From Pseudomonadota bacterium (GTDB taxonomy: Bacteria; Pseudomonadota; Gammaproteobacteria; Burkholderiales; SG8-39): a stretch of DNA of 5,614 bases. Positions 5,493-5,614 of the stretch are shown in pieces. The number at the start of each line of letters is the position of its first letter. Position 1 is the first letter of the stretch. Location: contig JAJZUN010000218.1 in NCBI GenBank assembly GCA_021848555.1, positions 1-5,614 on the forward strand. The letters run 5' to 3'. The notes under the pieces were generated by a model. That model searched no databases and was not told the origin of the DNA. It saw only the letters and a program-made list of their open reading frames with translations. The translations under genes were made by a program, and so were the position numbers.

Positions 5493-5614
5493 TCACCAGT
5501 CCCCCCGCCGCGCCTTCAGCATCGCCAGCGCCTCGGCCAGCGGCGGCACCAGCGCCGGGGGCGGCAACATGACATGGCCCGCGCAGCCTCCAGGATCGCC
5601 GCACAAACCGTTCT
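5493..5614 (-). CDS. 3' end of an unrecognised gene (5' part outside window)
   Basis: The frame is open from the right window edge to a TGA at 5495-5493 and gives a 40-residue C-terminus containing CGDPGGCAGHV and then LVPPLAEALAMLKARRGDW. The second part looks like an amphipathic helix, as expected of a real protein end, and most codons end in G or C. Two cysteines five residues apart (CGDPGGC) could be structural or metal-binding, but with so little sequence this is a guess. I do not recognise the family. The gene converges on the tracrRNA side and is followed by the tandem element. It is too short to have independent support. Confidence 0.45.
   Translation of the reverse strand, partial: NGLCGDPGGCAGHVMLPPPALVPPLAEALAMLKARRGDW

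Noticed and set aside
4799..5572. 257-residue plus-strand frame spanning the tracrRNA and flanking DNA
   Set aside because: It crosses the tracrRNA and the tandem element, and its composition is Arg/Pro/Ala rich without any recognisable domain; it is a GC-rich chance frame.
5266..5604. 112-residue minus-strand frame over the tandem element and the truncated gene
   Set aside because: Its start is low-complexity Gly/Ala/Arg, read in a different frame from the better-looking C-terminus ending at 5493, and it runs across diverged repeats.

Overview
The window holds a compact type II-C CRISPR-Cas locus in GC-rich DNA. The gene content (cas9-cas1-cas2 with no csn2 or cas4), a Cas9 of about 1043 residues with a very arginine-rich bridge helix, and the high GC content suggest an alphaproteobacterium. 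That assignment is from general resemblance only and is not proven by the window.

Layout, left to right. Positions 1-280 are a short CRISPR array: one truncated, degenerate repeat at the window edge, then four identical 36-bp repeats separated by 29-30 bp spacers. Positions 281-348 are a small AT-rich leader-like segment. It contains a 16-bp inverted repeat around a perfect match to the IHF consensus. cas2, cas1 and cas9 follow, all on the minus strand (349-4729), packed as one operon that reads cas9 > cas1 > cas2 toward the array. cas1 and cas2 overlap by about 100 bp and cas9 and cas1 are 3 bp apart. Just outside the cas9 start, on the plus strand, is a tracrRNA gene (about 4773-4880). Its anti-repeat pairs perfectly with 22 nt of the CRISPR repeat and is followed by two hairpins. 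Candidate promoters for cas9 and tracrRNA overlap back to back.

Positions 4890-5614 are non-cas flanking DNA: a possible 44-codon small ORF, a terminator-like hairpin, two imperfect tandem copies of a roughly 173-bp GC-rich element, and the 3' end of an unrecognised minus-strand gene that runs off the window.

How the parts fit: the repeat pairs with the tracrRNA only if crRNA is read from the plus strand, opposite to the cas genes. Each repeat contains a possible promoter (TTGGCC, 17 bp, TAGACT), as in repeat-driven II-C arrays. The degenerate repeat is at the transcription-upstream end and the leader, with its IHF site, lies at the cas2 end. New spacers would therefore enter next to cas2 through Cas1-Cas2, while crRNAs are transcribed toward that end, paired with tracrRNA and loaded into Cas9. 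The system looks intact. The most novel-looking element is the leader.
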